Numbered from the stretch's first letter, positions 50,709 through 60,095 are shown. The stretch: DNA of 64,000 nucleotides from Pseudomonas benzenivorans (GCF_033547155.1 NZ_CP137892.1:2542001-2606000); one strand, 5' to 3'. A program made the numbers and translations. Notes: generated by a model not told the origin, from the sequence alone.

Positions 50709-51659
50709 TCAGCCGCGGCGGCGCAGGGTGTCCGAAGGCAGTTCGCCGAAGCTGTTCTTGTAGCACTCGGAGAAGCGCCCGAGGTGGGTGAAGCCGTAGT
50801 CCAGGGCGATCTCGGTGACGCTGCGCACGTGGCAGCTCGGATCGCTCAGACAGCTGTGGATGCGCGCCAGCTTGCGCTCGCGCACGTACTGTTTGGGGGT
50901 GCTGCCGGAGTGGCGCTCGAACAGCGCATAGAGCGAGCGCAGGCTGATCTGCGCACAGACCGCCAGGTGCTCGGCGCTGATGTCCTGCTTGAGGTTGTTC
51001 TCGATGTACTCGATCAGGTGTTCGAAAGGAGCGGCCTGGGGCAGCGGCTGTTCGCGACAGAGGTTGCTGCCGAGCTGGGTCAGCAGCTTGCTGGCGATGA
51101 TGCGACTGTAGTGCTCCTGGGTCTGCAGGGCGTTGTCGTCCGCCTCGGCCTCCAGGCACACCAGGCCGAGCAGACGGGTCAGACTCTCCAGCTCCTGCAG
51201 GCTGTAGAGGTTGCGGGCGAAGTGGATACCCTGCTCCGGGATTCGCCAGCGCTGCTCCTCGCACACAGCCCGCAGCAGACTGACCGGCAGCTTGACGATG
51301 AACTTCTCGCAATCCTCGGAATACGTCAGGTCGACCGGGTCGTCGGGGTTGATCAGCAGCAATTCGCCGGGAGCCAGGAAGTGCTCGTCGTGGCGCTGGC
51401 GCCACAGGCAGTGGCCCTTGAGCAAGATCTGCAGGTGGTAGATGGTCTCCAGGGCCTCGGAGGTAACCCGCGCACTGCCGCCATAGCTGATCCTACACAG
51501 GTCCAGGTCGGCGAACTTGCGGTGGTTAAGACTGGCTGACAGGCCACCCTTGCTAGGCAGCTTGATGCAATGGTGGCCCACGTGCTGGTTAACGTAACCC
51601 GACACGGCATAGGGGTCGGCATGGTCGAACACCATGCTTTTATCACTCAGAAGCAGCAT
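50709..51659 (-). CDS. benR: BenR, AraC/XylS-family benzoate-responsive activator
   Basis: A 316-residue activator. The N-terminal ligand domain begins MLLLSDKSMVFDHADPYAVS and contains INPDDPVDLTYSEDCEKFIV. The C-terminal AraC domain (about 215-316) has two helix-turn-helix units (ISAEHLAVCAQISLRSLYAL, VTEIALDYGFTHLGRFSECY). It reads in the same direction as benA, and its boxes lie in the gap between them. An AATAACAA motif lies about 23-30 nt before its start, as reported for the Crc target in P. putida benR. Confidence 0.96.
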   Translation of the reverse strand: MLLLSDKSMVFDHADPYAVSGYVNQHVGHHCIKLPSKGGLSASLNHRKFADLDLCRISYGGSARVTSEALETIYHLQILLKGHCLWRQRHDEHFLAPGELLLINPDDPVDLTYSEDCEKFIVKLPVSLLRAVCEEQRWRIPEQGIHFARNLYSLQELESLTRLLGLVCLEAEADDNALQTQEHYSRIIASKLLTQLGSNLCREQPLPQAAPFEHLIEYIENNLKQDISAEHLAVCAQISLRSLYALFERHSGSTPKQYVRERKLARIHSCLSDPSCHVRSVTEIALDYGFTHLGRFSECYKNSFGELPSDTLRRRG

Positions 51660-51681
51660 GCACGCAGTACCTGATCATTGC

Positions 51682-51689
51682 TTGTTATT
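51682..51689 (-). promoter_or_regulatory. CA motif (Crc/Hfq-type) in front of benR
   Basis: GCAATAACAAGCAA on the minus strand contains AATAACAA in the benR leader. Crc control of benR translation is established in P. putida. Confidence 0.65.
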
Positions 51690-51884
51690 GCTTTTATGAG
51701 GGCGCACGATCATCCGTGCGTAGCGCCAACTGGTATTTTTCGAGTGTATGCAATACCCGGCTGCCAGCTCGACAACCGGATAAACGGCCGCGACGGCGAT
51801 GGCAGCCCGAACCATAAGTAACCGGTGGAAACTGCGTCAATCCGCGCCCGAGAATTGCGGGCGGTTATCGGGCGCCGGACATGA

Positions 51885-52730
51885 TCAGCCCGGCGTAAAC
51901 AACTGGCTACTCAACTCGCGACTAGCCTCGAGCATGATCGGCAGGTAGCGCTTTTCCAGCTCGCTCACCGACACCCGCCCGGCATGGGTGCTGACATTCA
52001 TCGCCGCCAGCACATGGCCTGCCGAGTCCTGTACCGGCACGGCCAACGAACGCAACCCCTGCTCGAGCTCCTGGTCGACTATGCACCAACCCTGCTGGCG
52101 GACCTGCTGCAGGCAGGCCCAGAGGGCCTCCGGGGTATGCAGGGTACGGCTGGTCTTGGGCTGCAGCTCGGCATGGTTGAGGTAGTCGTGCAGGCTGTCG
52201 TCGTCCAGGGCGGCCAGCAGGATGCGGCCCATGGAGGTGCAGTAGGCCGGCAGGCGACTGCCGACACTCAGGTCCACCGAGATCAAGCGCTGGGGAATCG
52301 CCGAGCGAGCGATATACAGCACCTGCTCACCCTCCAGGGTGGCCAGGTTGCAGGCCTCGTGCAGTTGCTCGCTGATGCGGTCCAGATAGGGCTGCGCCGA
52401 CACTGCCAGAGGCGTGGACGACAGGTAGGCATGGCCCAGGGTCAGCACCTTGGGCAGTAGCGAATAGGTGCGCCCATCGGTGGTGGCGTAACCCAGTTGC
52501 ATCAGGGTGTACAGGCAGCGGCGCACGGCGGCGCGGGGAATATCCGTGCGGTGGCTGATCTGCGCGATGGTCAGGTGGCGCTTGCGTTCCTGAAAGGCAT
52601 TGATCACCGCCAGGCCCCGGGCCAGGGAGGCCATGAAGTTCGGATCGCCGGCGAACTCGGCGATGCGCTGGGCCGGCGACACATAGGGCGGCGGTGCCAA
52701 GGGCGGCTGGGGCGGTCGTGGTTCGCTCAT
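51885..52730 (-). CDS. pcaR: PcaR, IclR-family regulator of beta-ketoadipate genes
   Basis: A 281-residue IclR-type regulator that activates pca genes with beta-ketoadipate. The winged helix (LTIAQISHRTDIPRAAVRRC) is near residues 50-80 and the effector domain contains RLPAYCTSMGRILLAALDDD and DQELEQGLRSLAVPVQDSAG. ATG 52730 has GGAG 5 nt upstream; an in-frame ATG 21 nt earlier is possible. A perfect inverted PcaR site lies just upstream. Confidence 0.95.
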   Translation of the reverse strand: MSEPRPPQPPLAPPPYVSPAQRIAEFAGDPNFMASLARGLAVINAFQERKRHLTIAQISHRTDIPRAAVRRCLYTLMQLGYATTDGRTYSLLPKVLTLGHAYLSSTPLAVSAQPYLDRISEQLHEACNLATLEGEQVLYIARSAIPQRLISVDLSVGSRLPAYCTSMGRILLAALDDDSLHDYLNHAELQPKTSRTLHTPEALWACLQQVRQQGWCIVDQELEQGLRSLAVPVQDSAGHVLAAMNVSTHAGRVSVSELEKRYLPIMLEASRELSSQLFTPG

Positions 52731-52765
52731 ACAGTCTCCGATAGCGGACATGTTTGATGTCGGAG

Positions 52766-52793
52766 CGATTATCGAACCATAGTTCGATAATCG
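52766..52793. promoter_or_regulatory. PcaR operator in the pcaR promoter
   Basis: Two GTTCGATAATCG half-sites face each other around CATA, a perfect 12-bp inverted repeat matching the known PcaR consensus. It implies autoregulation of pcaR. Confidence 0.92.
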
Positions 52794-53117
52794 CAATTGA
52801 CCCCGCAGTTCCACCTGATAACCTTGCCTGCACCCAGTCTTGCGATCGCTACGGTCAGGTACCTGCCACGGACTGGGCATGGTTCTGCCCACGAAGCGGA
52901 ATCATTTCCTCCCGCCGGTCCACGCCCCGGCAAGGGTAGGAGCGCCCCCCGCCCTGGTCGAATACTGCTCAGGGGCGGGGACGCGCCACTACTTATCGGC
53001 ATTATCCGAGAAAGCGTGGCGCCCTGGCGGGACATGCAACCGGCCAGTCGGCGCCGATACTCGCACCGTTAGCCCCTACACCCAGAGCGACCATGACCCG
53101 ACGCGGCCGCAGGCGAC

Positions 53118-53912
53118 TCAGGGTTGCGCCCGCAGACCGGGCATCTCCTGCCCCGGCAGCCATTGGTGATGGATCGCCGCAAAGCTGCCGTCGCGCTTCA
53201 TGCCATCCAGCTCATCCTGCCAGCGGGCGACCAGTGAAGGGTCGGTCTCGGACGAGAAGGCAATGTAGCTGTAGCTGCGCAGGAAGCTGAACAGCAGTTT
53301 CACCTCGCCTTCGCGTAGCCCACCGCGGGCCAGGTACGCCGACAGTCCAAGGTTATCCATCACCATCAGCCTCACCCGCCCGTGCTTGAGCATCTGTACG
53401 ACCATGTCCGGTCCGGGAACCGGGTGCAGATTGGTGAACCCCTCGGCGAGCAGCAGCTGATGGCTGTACCACTCGCGCGGGACCGCGATCTCGCCGTGGT
53501 GCCGCGCATCGTCGAGGCTGTCGATGCTCGGCGCCGAACGGGTCAGCCCGTAGAAGCTGGTGATGTTCACGGTGATCGGCCCCACCCACTGGAACAAGGG
53601 CTCGCGCTCTGCCGTGCGCATCGCGACGAAGAGCCCTGCATTGGGCAAAGCCAGCGCTTCCCGATAGGCACGTGCCCAAGGCACCACCTCCAGGGTGATC
53701 GGCTGGCCGCTGCGCCGAGCCAGTTCGCGTACCACGTCCACCGCCATGCCAACCGGCTCTCCATCGCGACTGAAGTTCACCGGCGGGTATTCCTGAGAAA
53801 ACAGACGCAAGGCTTCGGCCGACGAGGACAACGGCGGCCACACCCCCAGTAGCAGAGCCGACAAGCAGCAATGGAGCAACGAGCGCAAGGCGATGCCCTC
53901 GGCAGATGACAT
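53118..53912 (-). CDS. Periplasmic solute-binding protein (family 3 type)
   Basis: A 264-residue secreted protein resembling amino-acid-type binding proteins. Signal peptide SLLHCCLSALLLGVWPPLSS, then LRLFSQEYPPVNFSRDGEPV, GMAVDVVRELARRSG and a C-terminal lobe ending HHQWLPGQEMP. No permease or ATPase gene is adjacent, so it may be an orphan binding or sensor protein. The start is uncertain: ATG 53912 is used because the signal peptide follows shortly; 53936 is possible. Confidence 0.8.
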   Translation of the reverse strand: MSSAEGIALRSLLHCCLSALLLGVWPPLSSSAEALRLFSQEYPPVNFSRDGEPVGMAVDVVRELARRSGQPITLEVVPWARAYREALALPNAGLFVAMRTAEREPLFQWVGPITVNITSFYGLTRSAPSIDSLDDARHHGEIAVPREWYSHQLLLAEGFTNLHPVPGPDMVVQMLKHGRVRLMVMDNLGLSAYLARGGLREGEVKLLFSFLRSYSYIAFSSETDPSLVARWQDELDGMKRDGSFAAIHHQWLPGQEMPGLRAQP

Positions 53913-54016
53913 TGGCTGTAGCTTAGTCCTTAGCATTGAACAGCCGCGGTACACCCGCCAACCGGACTTCCAAAGCCCAGGAACGCCTGAGTCAGTCCGC
54001 AGCAGAGCTGCGAGCC

Positions 54017-55267
54017 TTACCAGAGCGCCAGCGTGTAGCCGAGGATCAGGCGATTCTCGTCAATATCGGTCGTGAGGCCATTACCAGACCTGAAGCTCAA
54101 GTTGCGCCAGCGCAGGCTCAGGCCCTTGAGGCTGCCATTTTGCACAACATAGGCCAGGTCCGTATCGCGCTCCCATTCCTCGCCGTTGCCGGTATTCGCC
54201 GTTCTGACGTTGCGACCATCGACGTAACGGGTCATGAACGTCAGTCCGGGAATACCCTGGGCGGCGAAGTCGTAGTCATAGCGAAGTTGCCAGGAGTCTT
54301 CATCGGCGCGGGTGAAGTCGTTGAGGGTCACCAGGTTGACGACGTAGGCCGCTCCGCCGTTCAGGTAGGGAAAGGCGCTAGTGCCAGACAGGGACTGCCA
54401 GGCCGCACTGACCTTGTGACCGCCGTGGCTGAGGCTGAACATGCCGTTGAAGTTGCGGTTGTCGATCTCCCCCGCGCGCCGACTGCCGTCGCCGCGACTG
54501 TCGAAGTAGCGGATATCGCTGCGCAGGCCGAATCCACCGGGAAGCGCTTGGTTATGCACCAGGCCGACGAACTGCTGGCGATAAATCTCGTCGAGCTGGC
54601 CGTAGTAGTAACTGATGGCCAGCTGCGGATTTATCGCGTAGCTGCCCCCCGCGAAGTTGAAGGCGTCGCTGCGGGCAGTGCCGTAGCCGATCTCGTCGCG
54701 CCCTGAGGAGTCGCGCAGGTTGCTGCGAGTCAGACGGCCGGCATCGAGCGTCAGACCCTCGATATCCTGGGATGTGAGCATGCCGCCCTGGAAGGTCGAT
54801 GGAAGCAGGCGGGTGTCGTTGTAGAGGGCGACCGGCAGCCAGGGTTGCAGGGTGCCCAGGCGCACTACGCTCTGCGAGACGCGCAGCTTTCCGGTCAAGC
54901 CCAGTTCGCTGTAGGCGTCCACCGGCTCCTTGCTGGCCGGATCGAACGGCAACAGCCCGGTGCCACGACGATCGCGGCTGGAGTCCAGTTTGATTCCAAG
55001 CTCGCCGAGGGCGTCCAGGCCGAACCCTACCGGGCCCTCGCTGAAGCCCGACTCGAACCGGGCGATGAAGCCCTGGCCCCACTCGGCAGCTTTTGCCTGG
55101 CGGGCCGACTCCTGACGGAAGTCGCGATTCAGGTAGAAGTTGCGCAGCTCCAGGCTGGCCTTGCTATCGTCGACGACGCCGGCCATGGCCATGGATGTCA
55201 TCAGCAGACAGGGGGCGACGGACAGGCGTGCGAGCGCGCTCGCACCAATCGATTGGGTATGGTGCAT
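54017..55267 (-). CDS. Second OprD-family outer-membrane porin
   Basis: A 416-residue porin, paralogous to the BenF-like porin (similar AEWGQGFIARFESGFSEG and the end DIDENRLILGYTLALW). Signal peptide residues about 1-30. ATG 55267 (MHHTQSIGASALARLSVAPC) follows AATAATAACAAT, an AAn-repeat that overlaps the start codon. Its place next to the MHS transporter and the M20 hydrolase suggests uptake of the substrate used by that pair. Confidence 0.9.
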   Translation of the reverse strand: MHHTQSIGASALARLSVAPCLLMTSMAMAGVVDDSKASLELRNFYLNRDFRQESARQAKAAEWGQGFIARFESGFSEGPVGFGLDALGELGIKLDSSRDRRGTGLLPFDPASKEPVDAYSELGLTGKLRVSQSVVRLGTLQPWLPVALYNDTRLLPSTFQGGMLTSQDIEGLTLDAGRLTRSNLRDSSGRDEIGYGTARSDAFNFAGGSYAINPQLAISYYYGQLDEIYRQQFVGLVHNQALPGGFGLRSDIRYFDSRGDGSRRAGEIDNRNFNGMFSLSHGGHKVSAAWQSLSGTSAFPYLNGGAAYVVNLVTLNDFTRADEDSWQLRYDYDFAAQGIPGLTFMTRYVDGRNVRTANTGNGEEWERDTDLAYVVQNGSLKGLSLRWRNLSFRSGNGLTTDIDENRLILGYTLALW

Positions 55268-55277
55268 TGTTATTATT
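55266..55277 (-). promoter_or_regulatory. CA motif (Crc/Hfq-type) overlapping the second porin start
   Basis: AATAATAACAAT on the minus strand is a perfect four-fold AAn repeat that runs into the ATG. Confidence 0.7.
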
Positions 55278-55473
55278 CCCGACAGGTGGTCTTGATCAAC
55301 CGCCATGCTCAGCGCATGGGGTTCCCCGCACCGCCCCTCGCAGACATCGTGCGGGTGGGGCGGCCAGAAGTGGTGACCAGCCCGCTGCCTGGCAAGCCCG
55401 GGCGCTCGACTCGGTGACGGCGCCTGGTCTCGAATGCCAAGGGCTTACGCCAGGACTGGTCTATGGCCTGAGC

Positions 55474-56841
55474 CTAAAGGCCTTGCGTGCTCACCCGACT
55501 GCTGGGCAGGTCGACCTTGCTCGATGACGCCTCAGGACTCGCCGCCCCCCTGTCATCGACGACTGCCAGACGAGCCTCGTGGGTGCGGTCAATGAGGAAG
55601 AAAGCAGCCACCAAGCCGAGGGCCGCGGCGAACATCACGTAGAACACCGGAGCAATGGCCAGGCCGGTGGTGTGAATCAGCCAGGTGACGATGAACTGGG
55701 CGAAGCCTCCGAAGATCATCACTGCCAGGTTGTAGGCCAGCGCAAGCCCCGTGGAGCGCACGCCGGCGGGAAATTGCTCGGCCATCGCCGCGGATATTGG
55801 CCCGAAGTACGCGGCCAGCAGGGTGCACAGCACCACCTGCATGGTCATCAGGCGAGCGAATGACGGCGCCGCATGGACCCAGCTGAACAACGGATACAGG
55901 GCGATAAGCAGGCCGGCGGTCGCGCTGATGATCAGCGCTTTGCGGCCAAGCCGGTCGGACAGCGCGCCAAATACCGGCATCAGCAGCGTCATCAGGGCGA
56001 CCGCAATCACCTGGGCGGTAAAGGCGTCGGTCAGCGCCAGGTTCAATTGCCGATTGGCGAAGGTCGGCATGTAGACAAGGATCACGTAGAAGCCGACGGT
56101 GCCGCACACGGTGAGGCCCATGACGGTAATCACCTCGCGCAGATGATTACGCAGCATGCGGGCGAGCGACTGCTTTTCCTTGGGGGCCTGCCGAGCTTCG
56201 AGGAAGGCACTGGTTTCCGACAGGTGGCGGCGCATCCACAGGCCGACCGGGCCGATGATCAAGCCGATGATGAAGGGGATGCGCCAGCCCCAGGAGTCGA
56301 GCGCCTCCGGCGTTAGCCCGTTGGTCACCAGTGCGGTTATGGCGGCGCCACAGAACACTGCCAGGCCCTGGCCGAACATCTGCCAGGAGCCATAGAGGCC
56401 ACGGCGATTGGCCGGCGCGCTCTCGATCAGGAAGGAGGTAGCACTGGCGAACTCACCGCCGGTCGCGAAGCCCTGCAGCAGGCGGGCGAGCACGATGAGC
56501 AGCGGTGCGGCGACACCGATCGCGGCATAGGGCGGCGCGAAGGCAATCAGCGCGATGGATACCGTCATCATGCCGATGATCAGCTGCAGCGCGGCCTTGC
56601 GCCCCCTGCGGTCGGCGTAGATACCGAGCAGAATGCCGCCGACCGGGCGCATGAAGAAGCCGACGCCGAATGTCGCAGTGGCCATGAGCAGCGAGCTGTA
56701 TTCACTCTCGCTGGGAAAGAACAGGCGCGAAATGATCACGGCGAGGAAACCGAAGACGATGAAGTCGTACCATTCCAGCGCGTTGCCGATCACGGCGGCG
56801 ATAACCTGGTGCTTAGGGGGGGCCGCTTTTTGCCTACTCAT
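55474..56841 (-). CDS. MHS-family MFS transporter
   Basis: A 455-residue metabolite:H+ symporter of the group with KgtP, ShiA and ProP. NALEWYDFIVFGFLAVIISR near the N-terminus, GGILLGIYADRRGRKAALQL and LLQGFATGGEFASATSFLIE are characteristic. GGAG lies 8 nt before the ATG, and an AACAACAA motif lies at 56868-56875. Substrate not known; context suggests an aromatic amide or acid. Confidence 0.9.
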   Translation of the reverse strand: MSRQKAAPPKHQVIAAVIGNALEWYDFIVFGFLAVIISRLFFPSESEYSSLLMATATFGVGFFMRPVGGILLGIYADRRGRKAALQLIIGMMTVSIALIAFAPPYAAIGVAAPLLIVLARLLQGFATGGEFASATSFLIESAPANRRGLYGSWQMFGQGLAVFCGAAITALVTNGLTPEALDSWGWRIPFIIGLIIGPVGLWMRRHLSETSAFLEARQAPKEKQSLARMLRNHLREVITVMGLTVCGTVGFYVILVYMPTFANRQLNLALTDAFTAQVIAVALMTLLMPVFGALSDRLGRKALIISATAGLLIALYPLFSWVHAAPSFARLMTMQVVLCTLLAAYFGPISAAMAEQFPAGVRSTGLALAYNLAVMIFGGFAQFIVTWLIHTTGLAIAPVFYVMFAAALGLVAAFFLIDRTHEARLAVVDDRGAASPEASSSKVDLPSSRVSTQGL

Positions 56842-56867
56842 GCTGTCATCTCCACGATAGAGCTTAC

Positions 56868-56875
56868 TTGTTGTT
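56868..56875 (-). promoter_or_regulatory. CA motif (Crc/Hfq-type) upstream of the MHS transporter
   Basis: ATAACAACAAG on the minus strand contains AACAACAA about 27 nt before the start. Confidence 0.55.
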
Positions 56876-56899
56876 ATGAAAGCGAGTGACGACCGCTAT

Positions 56900-58108
56900 T
56901 CACTCACCGAAGAACCGTTTCCCTAGCGCCACCCAGAAGGCCGCGCCAGGGACCAAACAATCGTCGTTGAAGTCGTAATGGGGGTTGTGCACGCTGCAGG
57001 GGCCGAGGTGCTCGCCGCCACCGAAACCGTTGTCACCGTTGCCGATCAGCAGGTAACAGCCCGGAACCTGTTGCAGGATGAAGGCGAAATCCTCGCTACC
57101 GCTCAGAGGCGCGGCGTCCTCGACAACCCGCTCGGCGCCGACCAACTCGCGCGCGACCTCGGCGGCGAGCCGGGTCTCGCTCAGGCTGTTGACCAGTACC
57201 GGATAACCCCGCTCGTAATGGACTTCGCTGCCGACACCGAAGGCGGCGGCCTGTCCTTCGACCAGCGTGCGAATGCGCGCCTCGAGCAAGTCGCGCACCT
57301 CCGGACGCAGGGCGCGCACGCTCAACTCCATCTCGGCCGTTTCAGGAATCACGTTGTAGGTTTTTCCCGCGGCGATGCGCCCCACGCTGATGACCGCGGC
57401 ATCGTTCGGGTCGATGTTGCGGCCGATGACGGTCTGCAGCGCGAGCACTGTCGCGGCGGCAGGAAGCATCGGGTCCACGGCAAGCTGGGGCAACGCACCG
57501 TGCCCGCCCTTGCCGTTGAAGCGAATGAGCACCCTATCGGACGAGGCCATAAAGGCCCCTGCACGAAAGCGGAAGTGGCCCGTCGGCACGCCCGGGTAGT
57601 TGTGCATCGCGAAGACCGCGTCGCAGGGGAAGCGCTCGAGCAGGCCCTCGTCAAGCATGCGCCGGGCCCCGCCGCCGCCGCCCAGTTCTTCGGCGGGCTG
57701 AAAGATCAGGTTCAGCGTACCGCTGCCCGGCAGGCGCCCTTCCCGGTGCAGGCGCGCGAAGACTTGCGCGGCCCCCAGGAGTATCGTGGTGTGGCCGTCA
57801 TGACCGCAGGCATGCATCTGACCGGGCGTCTGGCTGGCCCATGGCAGGCCGGTCAGTTCCTGAATCGGCAGCGCGTCCATATCGGCACGCAGACCGAGCC
57901 GCGGCCCGCCCTCGCCCCAGCGCAAGGTACCCACGACACCTGTCACCGAAATGCCGCAATGCACCTCGTAGCCCCACTGCTCCAGACAGTCGGCCACCAG
58001 CCGGCTGGTCGCAAACTCGCTGAAACCGAGCTCAGGATGCTGATGAATAGTGCGCCGCCACGACTTCATCGCGGCTTCATTGGGTCGGTAGAGATCGAAT
58101 GTATTCAT
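56900..58108 (-). CDS. M20D-family amidohydrolase, possibly hippurate hydrolase
   Basis: A 402-residue zinc/manganese amidohydrolase that splits N-acyl amino acids. Metal and catalytic motifs are GLRADMDALPI, HACGHDGHT, FQPAEELGGGG, FAMHNYPG and the C-terminal GSEDFAF. The closest known activities are hippurate (N-benzoylglycine) hydrolase and related aminoacylases. Being next to a complete benzoate pathway supports hippurate as substrate, but IAA-amino acid hydrolase-like specificity cannot be excluded. The LysR gene is divergent. Confidence 0.9.
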   Translation of the reverse strand: MNTFDLYRPNEAAMKSWRRTIHQHPELGFSEFATSRLVADCLEQWGYEVHCGISVTGVVGTLRWGEGGPRLGLRADMDALPIQELTGLPWASQTPGQMHACGHDGHTTILLGAAQVFARLHREGRLPGSGTLNLIFQPAEELGGGGGARRMLDEGLLERFPCDAVFAMHNYPGVPTGHFRFRAGAFMASSDRVLIRFNGKGGHGALPQLAVDPMLPAAATVLALQTVIGRNIDPNDAAVISVGRIAAGKTYNVIPETAEMELSVRALRPEVRDLLEARIRTLVEGQAAAFGVGSEVHYERGYPVLVNSLSETRLAAEVARELVGAERVVEDAAPLSGSEDFAFILQQVPGCYLLIGNGDNGFGGGEHLGPCSVHNPHYDFNDDCLVPGAAFWVALGKRFFGE

Positions 58109-58187
58109 GACCCGATAATAGAATTTGCGGTGATCAATGGAAGCCAGTACTTTTTCCTAGGTGACAACTAAAAGGAATCACTTGCCC

Positions 58188-59078
58188 ATGAAGGATCACC
58201 AACTCAAAGCCCTTATCCAGGTCGCCGAGTCCGGCTCCATTCGCGCGGCAGCGCGCGCGATGAACCTGAGCCAGAGCGCGCTCACGAAGGCCTTGCGGGA
58301 GCTTGAGGAAGATGTCGGTGCGGAGTTGCTCACGCGCAGCTACCGAGGCATTGATTTCACGCCCGCTGGCCACGCGTTGCTGGTTCGCGCACGCCTTGCG
58401 CATGCGACACTCGATAAGGCGCGAGAAGAAATTCGTCTATTGCGTGGCGGCGCCGGCGCGCGCATAACGATCGCGTTGACTCCGCTGGTCGCGGCGACAA
58501 TCCTGCCGCCTGTACTGACCGAGTTCCGCCGTATTCAGCCGGATGCCGCCCTATCGCTCGAGGAAGGACTGCTGACCCAGGCCCTGCCGGGCCTACTGGA
58601 GGGCCGGCTCGACTTCGCGGTCGCACTGGCTAACCCGGAAGATCTGCCGTATGAGGTGAGCTTCGAAGCGTTGGCCGAGGTCCACGCCGCCCCCACCGGC
58701 CGCCTCGATCACCCGATGGCGAGTGCTCGCACATGGGCAGAACTCAAAGACGCCAGCTGGGTGTTGAACCTGACCGACGGGAGCATGGGCAACCACCTCG
58801 TCCGGTGGCTCGCGACACAAGGCATCGACACGCCGAAAAACGTCGTGTCCTGCGCCTCCTTGACCCTGATGCTCGAACTGATGCGACGCACGGACTACAT
58901 AGGCTTCGGCCCCACAGCCTTGCTCAGCGACTCCTTGTTTGGCGCCGGCCTGCAGCAACTGTCCGTTACCCCCCTGCCGCCGCCTATGTCGCTCGGAATC
59001 CTCAGCTTGCGCGGCGTTCCACTGGGGACGTCGGCAAAGGTACTGGCTGGGCTGTTCACCCGCCGCCTTCGGTCATGA
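58188..59078 (+). CDS. LysR-family regulator divergent from the amidohydrolase
   Basis: A 296-residue LysR-type regulator. The DNA-binding helix (SGSIRAAARAMNLSQSALTK) is N-terminal and the effector domain starts near residue 90. ATG 58188 (MKDHQLKALIQVAE) has AAGGA upstream; a GTG nine codons earlier is possible. It probably controls the divergent M20 gene and the transporter/porin behind it. Confidence 0.93.
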   Translation: MKDHQLKALIQVAESGSIRAAARAMNLSQSALTKALRELEEDVGAELLTRSYRGIDFTPAGHALLVRARLAHATLDKAREEIRLLRGGAGARITIALTPLVAATILPPVLTEFRRIQPDAALSLEEGLLTQALPGLLEGRLDFAVALANPEDLPYEVSFEALAEVHAAPTGRLDHPMASARTWAELKDASWVLNLTDGSMGNHLVRWLATQGIDTPKNVVSCASLTLMLELMRRTDYIGFGPTALLSDSLFGAGLQQLSVTPLPPPMSLGILSLRGVPLGTSAKVLAGLFTRRLRS

Positions 59079-59524
59079 GACCGGTTAAACGTCGTCGTCC
59101 CTCGGCTATTCCAAGTCCACACGATCATGCGAATTTCGGCTAAGAGCCCCCGAAAAACAGAAAATCCTTTCGATCTTGAGGATTGATGCTTTGCGGCGCA
59201 GCCCCGAGCCAACCTGAACCAGCGCCCCGACAAAACCGAGGCGCAATGAACTACCCGAGATAGACGTTCGCAATGGATCGGCAGGCTCCACCAGGAACGG
59301 TTCACCCGCTCGATAGCACCCGGTTCACTCAGCACGGTCTCACGACAGTTGACTCACGCCCGCTCAACCTGCTGACGGGCAAAAGTCTGGCGCTCTTGGT
59401 AAACTCGCATGCCGTTCTTCTTCATACCGATCTGCACGGTACAGCGAACTCTAGCGCGGCAGATTGCATCACCGCCCATAGAGAACGCCACGCCCGGGAG
59501 CATGCCGGAAACGCGACGAGTCAG
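59079..59524. other. Non-coding region upstream of the dusA fragment
   Basis: This 446-nt stretch between the LysR gene and the dusA fragment shows no convincing gene in either strand. It should hold the original dusA promoter and the LysR terminator. Confidence 0.5.
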
Positions 59525-59638
59525 ATGTCTCTAGAATCAGCCTCAACACCAGAAACCACGCGACCTGCCCTATCCCGCCGCTTCTCCGTGGCGCCGATGA
59601 TGGATTGGACGCAGAAAGCCCATTTCATGCGTGTTTAA
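59525..59638 (+). pseudogene. dusA: 5' fragment of dusA (tRNA-dihydrouridine synthase A), split by an integrated element
   Basis: The frame reads MSLESASTPETTRPALSRRF then SVAPMMDWT, the N-terminus of DusA, and then changes abruptly to QKAHFMRV and a stop. DusA normally continues DRHCRFFLR after MMDWT. The break at about 59612 marks the left end of an integrated element; dusA is a known integration site for prophages and islands. The rest of dusA should lie beyond the right window edge. Confidence 0.92.
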
Positions 59639-59647
59639 GCAGTATTC

Positions 59648-59666
59648 GTGTTCACCATGTGTTCAC
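59648..59666. repeat. Two GTGTTCAC direct repeats next to the dusA junction
   Basis: GTGTTCAC at 59648-59655 and 59659-59666, one helical turn apart, 36 nt inside the element end. Such spacing is typical of integrase arm-binding sites. Confidence 0.45.
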
Positions 59667-60095
59667 GCAGCGATACACTACTCATACACCAATGCATCCG
59701 ACTGGACTGAAGAAAGCGCCATTCGACTGGACGCACCGGCCCCGAAGTCGATCCAATCCCTGGCACTACCGACAGCCACTACCGTCACTTCTGCTGCCAT
59801 TTTCGTCACTGCCGATGCCATTTCTGGCGCAGCTGATGCCAGATCGGGCGCAAACAGTGCCATTTGTGGCAGCGTTTTTTCGCTCATTTTTTGATCAATC
59901 GAAATCCAAAAACCCAGCATTGATCAGCGATTTCGCCAATAAAAACTCGAAATAATCCAACCAAACTAGGCGTGCGCGTCAATGGTTTTAAGTGGGTGTT
60001 TTTGAGCGCAAACTGATATCTGGGCAAACATATATCGCAGTAACTTTTACGACACTCTATTTGTATCGCATTGTAACTTTGCGATATACCTGGCA
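59667..60095. other. Element end region without a clear gene
   Basis: Several short frames overlap here, including an 80-codon minus-strand frame at 59678-59920, but none has a ribosome-binding site or recognisable product. TGCCATTT recurs several times between 59797 and 59865. The last part is AT-rich and leads into the iteron-like array with two degenerate TATCGCA units (60033-60086). Confidence 0.45.

Noticed and set aside
58109..58187. Specific LysR binding site between the divergent genes
   Set aside because: The region surely holds promoters, but I could not find a clean T-N11-A dyad that stands out.
59273..59524. Longer start for the dusA fragment
   Set aside because: The upstream part of the frame has no similarity to DusA; the ATG at 59525 gives a normal DusA N-terminus.
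59678..59920. 80-codon minus-strand frame near the dusA junction
   Set aside because: No ribosome-binding site and no recognisable domain; several overlapping frames are equally open here.
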